Origin: Alphaproteobacteria bacterium
GTDB lineage: Bacteria > Pseudomonadota > Alphaproteobacteria > UBA8366
Length of the DNA stretch: 8,306 bases
Direction: 5' to 3'
Assembly (NCBI GenBank): GCA_018665505.1
Contig: JABJCS010000611.1
Location: forward strand, 1 to 8,306
In this document: one piece after another, positions 6,229 through 8,306 of the stretch
Position numbering within the stretch: position 1 is the first letter of the stretch
How the letters are laid out: the number at the start of each line of letters is the position of its first letter
Made by a program: the position numbers and the translations under genes
Notes under the pieces: model-generated
What the model was told of the DNA's origin: nothing
What the model saw: the letters and a program-made list of their open reading frames with translations, nothing else
Database searches by the model: none

Positions 6229-6256
6229 TTGTTGCGAGTAAGCTGATCTGGATAAT
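6229..6256 (+). promoter_or_regulatory. Candidate promoter of the IclR-dioxygenase operon
   Basis: TTGTTG (6229-6234) and GATAAT (6251-6256) are separated by 16 bases. The -10 matches the sigma-70 consensus at 5 of 6 positions and the -35 at 3 of 6. It lies just downstream of the phased tracts and would give a leader of about 14 bases before the ATG at 6277. An isolated TTGACA at 6175-6180 lacks a good -10 at the right distance. Confidence 0.4.
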
Positions 6257-6276
6257 TCGCGCCAGAGGAGAGGCTC

Positions 6277-7053
6277 ATGCCCCGCGATGGTCAGACAAGT
6301 TCCGCCCTGGGAAAAGCGATAACGGTATTGGAAACGGTCATCGACCGCACCGGCCCGGTTAGCATCGGCGCGCTCGCAATGTGGTTGGGACTACCCAAAC
6401 AAACCGTGCATCGAATCGTGCGGCAACTCGTCGATGAAGGATTGCTGGAGCGCGCACCGGGTAGCGAAGGATATACCGCGGGTCGACGGCTACGGCGATT
6501 GAGCGAACGCACCTTGGAGCAGAGCCTGCAAACGGCGACGGTTCGCGCCATTCTCCAGCGTCTGGTTGGGGCCTTGGGCGAGACCTGCAATGTCGGCATG
6601 CTGGACGGCCCCGAAGTCATCTACCTCGAGCGCGTCGAATGCGATTGGCCGTTGCGGATGCAACTGCAACCCGGCAGCCGTGTTCCCGCGCATTGCACGG
6701 GAATTGGTAAAATGCTGTTGGCCTCCCTCGATAGCCGTTCGCGGCGCCGCCTCGTGGAAAGTCTACCTCTACAAACGTTTACCGAACAAACGATCACCGA
6801 CCCCAATCGGCTACTCGACGAGCTCAAAAACATTCGCCGGCAAGGTTATGCACTTAACGATCAGGAAAACACCACCGGCATGATGGGCCTCGCGGTGCCG
6901 ATACACGGACACGATGGAAACACCATTGCAGGGCTCGCGGTCCACGCCCCAGTCGCCCGTCTGGCGCCAACAGCCGCTCTCACGAAACTCTCTCAATTGC
7001 AATCCGCCGCCGAAGACATCGGCACGGCAATAACGAACGAACATGGAGGATAG
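6277..7053 (+). CDS. IclR family transcriptional regulator
   Basis: Cytoplasmic DNA-binding regulator of 258 residues, the usual IclR length. The N-terminal winged helix-turn-helix covers about 8-70 (ALGKAITVLETVID, then VSIGALAMWLGLPKQTVHRIVRQL, with the wing ending at YTAGRRL). The C-terminal effector domain covers about 85-255 and shows the family signature GSRVPAHCTGIGKMLLAS (133-150), a QGYALNDQENTTGMMGLAVPI segment (189-209) and AGLAVHAP (218-225). The start is set by a strong purine-rich site (AGAGGAGAGG, 6264-6273). The dioxygenase gene follows after 4 bases, so the two are co-transcribed, and the likely target is its own operon, through the AT-rich region at 6171-6227. The divergently read enolase-superfamily gene beyond it may also be a target. 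The effector is unknown; IclR proteins usually sense small acids of a catabolic pathway. Confidence 0.95.
   Translation: MPRDGQTSSALGKAITVLETVIDRTGPVSIGALAMWLGLPKQTVHRIVRQLVDEGLLERAPGSEGYTAGRRLRRLSERTLEQSLQTATVRAILQRLVGALGETCNVGMLDGPEVIYLERVECDWPLRMQLQPGSRVPAHCTGIGKMLLASLDSRSRRRLVESLPLQTFTEQTITDPNRLLDELKNIRRQGYALNDQENTTGMMGLAVPIHGHDGNTIAGLAVHAPVARLAPTAALTKLSQLQSAAEDIGTAITNEHGG
7045..7049 (+). promoter_or_regulatory. Ribosome binding site fixing the dioxygenase start
   Basis: GGAGG, encoded by the last two Gly codons of the IclR gene, lies 8 bases before the ATG at 7058. The in-frame ATG at 7043 overlaps this site and has no such site of its own, so 7058 is preferred. The arrangement suggests that translation of the dioxygenase is coupled to that of the regulator. 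Confidence 0.75.
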
Positions 7054-7057
7054 GACA

Positions 7058-7948
7058 ATGGAAACTCAAACCACACAGGCGATGGATTCTTCCCGCTACG
7101 GAAATCTCACACTCGTTCCGGCCTCAGATGCATTGGGTGCGGAAATTCGAGGGGTCGACCTTGCGAATGTCGACAACGATACCTACCGGTCAATCCGTAA
7201 TGCGCTGATCGACAATCTCGTCGTGCTCATTCGAAATCAAAACATCAGCGATGCAGAACTGGTCGCCTTCAGCCGGCTCTTCGGAGATCTCGACCTGGCA
7301 CCGCCGCAGGAAAACGGCCAACAGGCGGTCAATGGGCTACCGGAGATCATGGTGATCTCCAACGTCAAAGAGAACGGTGTGCCGATCGGAAGCCTCGGCG
7401 ATGGCGAAGCAATCTGGCACAGCGACATGAATTATGTCGATGTTCCGCCAATCGGCAGCGCTCTCTATTCGCTGGAAATTCCGGATCACGGCGGCAATAC
7501 CGGTTTCTGCAATATGTATATGGCGCTCGCCGCCTTGCCGGCGGATTTGCGCGCCAAACTCGAAGGACTGTCGATTAAACATGATTCGAGTATGACGAGC
7601 GGCGGCTTTCTGCGCGCGGGCATGGATGAAGTCACCGATGTCAGTAAATGTCCGGGCGCCATTCACCCGATCATTCGCACGCATCCCGAAAGCGGCCGCG
7701 AGGTCCTCTATCTCGGTCGCCGTCTAAACGCATACATTATGGGAATGCCGGTCGACGAATCAGAAGCGTTGCTCGATGAAATCTGGAAGTACACAACCCG
7801 CGACGAGCACATTTGGCATCATCAATGGCAGGTCGGCGATGTAGTGTTCTGGGACAACCGGACAGTAATGCACCGCCGTGACGCCTTTGATGCGGGACAA
7901 CGTCGGGTCATGCACCGCACTCAAATCGGCGACCGCCCTGCAGCGTAG
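7058..7948 (+). CDS. TauD/TfdA family Fe(II)/2-oxoglutarate-dependent dioxygenase
   Basis: Cytoplasmic oxygenase of 296 residues that should couple oxidation of 2-oxoglutarate to hydroxylation, and often cleavage, of a small acidic substrate. It has the family N terminus (LGAEIRGVDLANV, about 26-38), iron ligands His121 and Asp123 in WHSDMNY, and distal His272 in WDNRTVMHRRDAFD. Arg287 in MHRTQ lies 15 residues after His272, as in TauD, and should bind the 2-oxoglutarate carboxylate. All cofactor residues are present, so the enzyme should be active. Taurine (TauD) and 2,4-D (TfdA) are known substrates of relatives, but nothing here identifies this one. The IclR regulator before it and the absence of sulfonate transport genes in the window argue mildly against a sulfur-starvation role and for catabolism of a carbon source. 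It ends 6 bases from the convergent enolase-superfamily gene. Confidence 0.93.
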   Translation: METQTTQAMDSSRYGNLTLVPASDALGAEIRGVDLANVDNDTYRSIRNALIDNLVVLIRNQNISDAELVAFSRLFGDLDLAPPQENGQQAVNGLPEIMVISNVKENGVPIGSLGDGEAIWHSDMNYVDVPPIGSALYSLEIPDHGGNTGFCNMYMALAALPADLRAKLEGLSIKHDSSMTSGGFLRAGMDEVTDVSKCPGAIHPIIRTHPESGREVLYLGRRLNAYIMGMPVDESEALLDEIWKYTTRDEHIWHHQWQVGDVVFWDNRTVMHRRDAFDAGQRRVMHRTQIGDRPAA

Positions 7949-7954
7949 GCGGCT

Positions 7955-8306
7955 CTAAAACGATAATTCCTGGACGCAGCATTGCTCCAACGTGTCAAGA
8001 GATAGCACGGGCTGTCCGTCGACTTCCATCGAGGTCGCACCGTTCGCTCGGGTTATTCCCGATGCCAATAACGGCTCAAGAGCAATGCCAATTCCTGTGA
8101 GATCGGAGATTACGGAGGCATGTGACGCAAGGGCGCATGCCTCCCACAATGTCGATAAATCACTCTGCAATCCCCCGCCGAGAGAAACACCCAAACCATT
8201 TTCCCCTGCGGTGTTCAACACTCTCTGAAGCGCGGAAAATCCACCCATTTGACCGAGCTTGAGGCCAATTATATCCGCCGCACCCATTGCCGCCGCTATC
8301 TCTATA
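7955..8306 (-). CDS. Enolase-superfamily enzyme (mandelate racemase/muconate-lactonizing type), C-terminal fragment at window edge
   Basis: About 116 C-terminal residues are visible and the frame stays open through the right edge, so the ATG at 8287 is internal. The order of motifs fits the end of the (beta/alpha)7-beta barrel: AADIIGLKLGQMGGF, where the Lys (codon 8260-8258) corresponds to the catalytic Lys on the last part of the barrel in muconate-lactonizing-type enzymes; then GENGLGVSLGGGLQSD, and a C-terminal capping segment (MEVDGQPVLSL) ending ELSF. The metal-ligand Asp/Glu residues and the KxK motif would lie in the missing part. Members abstract a proton alpha to a carboxylate, for racemisation, epimerisation, dehydration or cycloisomerisation. 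At the position where many members have a Glu (the TMLEGG type motif) this one seems to have Gly. It converges with the dioxygenase gene and may act on the same compound, which is inference. Confidence 0.85.
   Translation of the reverse strand, partial: IEIAAAMGAADIIGLKLGQMGGFSALQRVLNTAGENGLGVSLGGGLQSDLSTLWEACALASHASVISDLTGIGIALEPLLASGITRANGATSMEVDGQPVLSLDTLEQCCVQELSF

Overview
The window looks like ordinary chromosome of an alphaproteobacterium, probably of the Rhodospirillales kind. This rests on moderately high GC content, short operons with clear Shine-Dalgarno sites, a TPR lipoprotein-sized secreted protein of a type widespread in alphaproteobacteria, and a DUF2817 protein. It is an inference from gene content, not a proven placement. 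I see no tRNA, rRNA, CRISPR array, insertion sequence, integrase or phage gene.

Layout, left to right. (1) Positions 2-1932 (+): the 3' part of a D-2-hydroxyacid dehydrogenase of the C-terminal-binding-protein type, coupled by a 1-base stop/start overlap to a NAD-dependent extended SDR that matches D-erythronate dehydrogenase (DenD). Together they suggest oxidation of a hydroxy or sugar acid. (2) Positions 1933-2355: a leader region and a doubtful small Gly/Lys-rich ORF. (3) Positions 3641-2356 (-): speD-speE, a two-gene spermidine operon (AdoMet decarboxylase, then aminopropyltransferase) with intact active sites. (4) Positions 3793-4566 (+): an unrecognised exported protein with five cysteines. 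(5) Positions 5529-4573 (-): a DUF2817 (M14-peptidase-like) protein in which one zinc-ligand position and a substrate-binding motif seem to be lost. (6) Positions 5621-6172 (+): a secreted TPR protein. (7) Positions 6277-7948 (+): an IclR regulator followed after 4 bases by a TauD/TfdA-type Fe(II)/2-oxoglutarate dioxygenase, preceded by a strikingly phased AT-tract region. (8) Positions 8306-7955 (-): the C-terminal end of an enolase-superfamily (mandelate racemase/muconate-lactonizing type) enzyme, running off the right edge.

Functionally the window is mostly accessory metabolism plus polyamine synthesis. The IclR, dioxygenase and enolase-superfamily cluster is the best candidate for an uncharacterised catabolic pathway, but the substrate cannot be read from the sequence. 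The most unusual individual observations are the apparently degenerate DUF2817 active site, the helically phased A/T tracts before the iclR-type gene, and three convergent gene pairs separated by only 6-8 bases. I found nothing that I would claim as a wholly new biological system.
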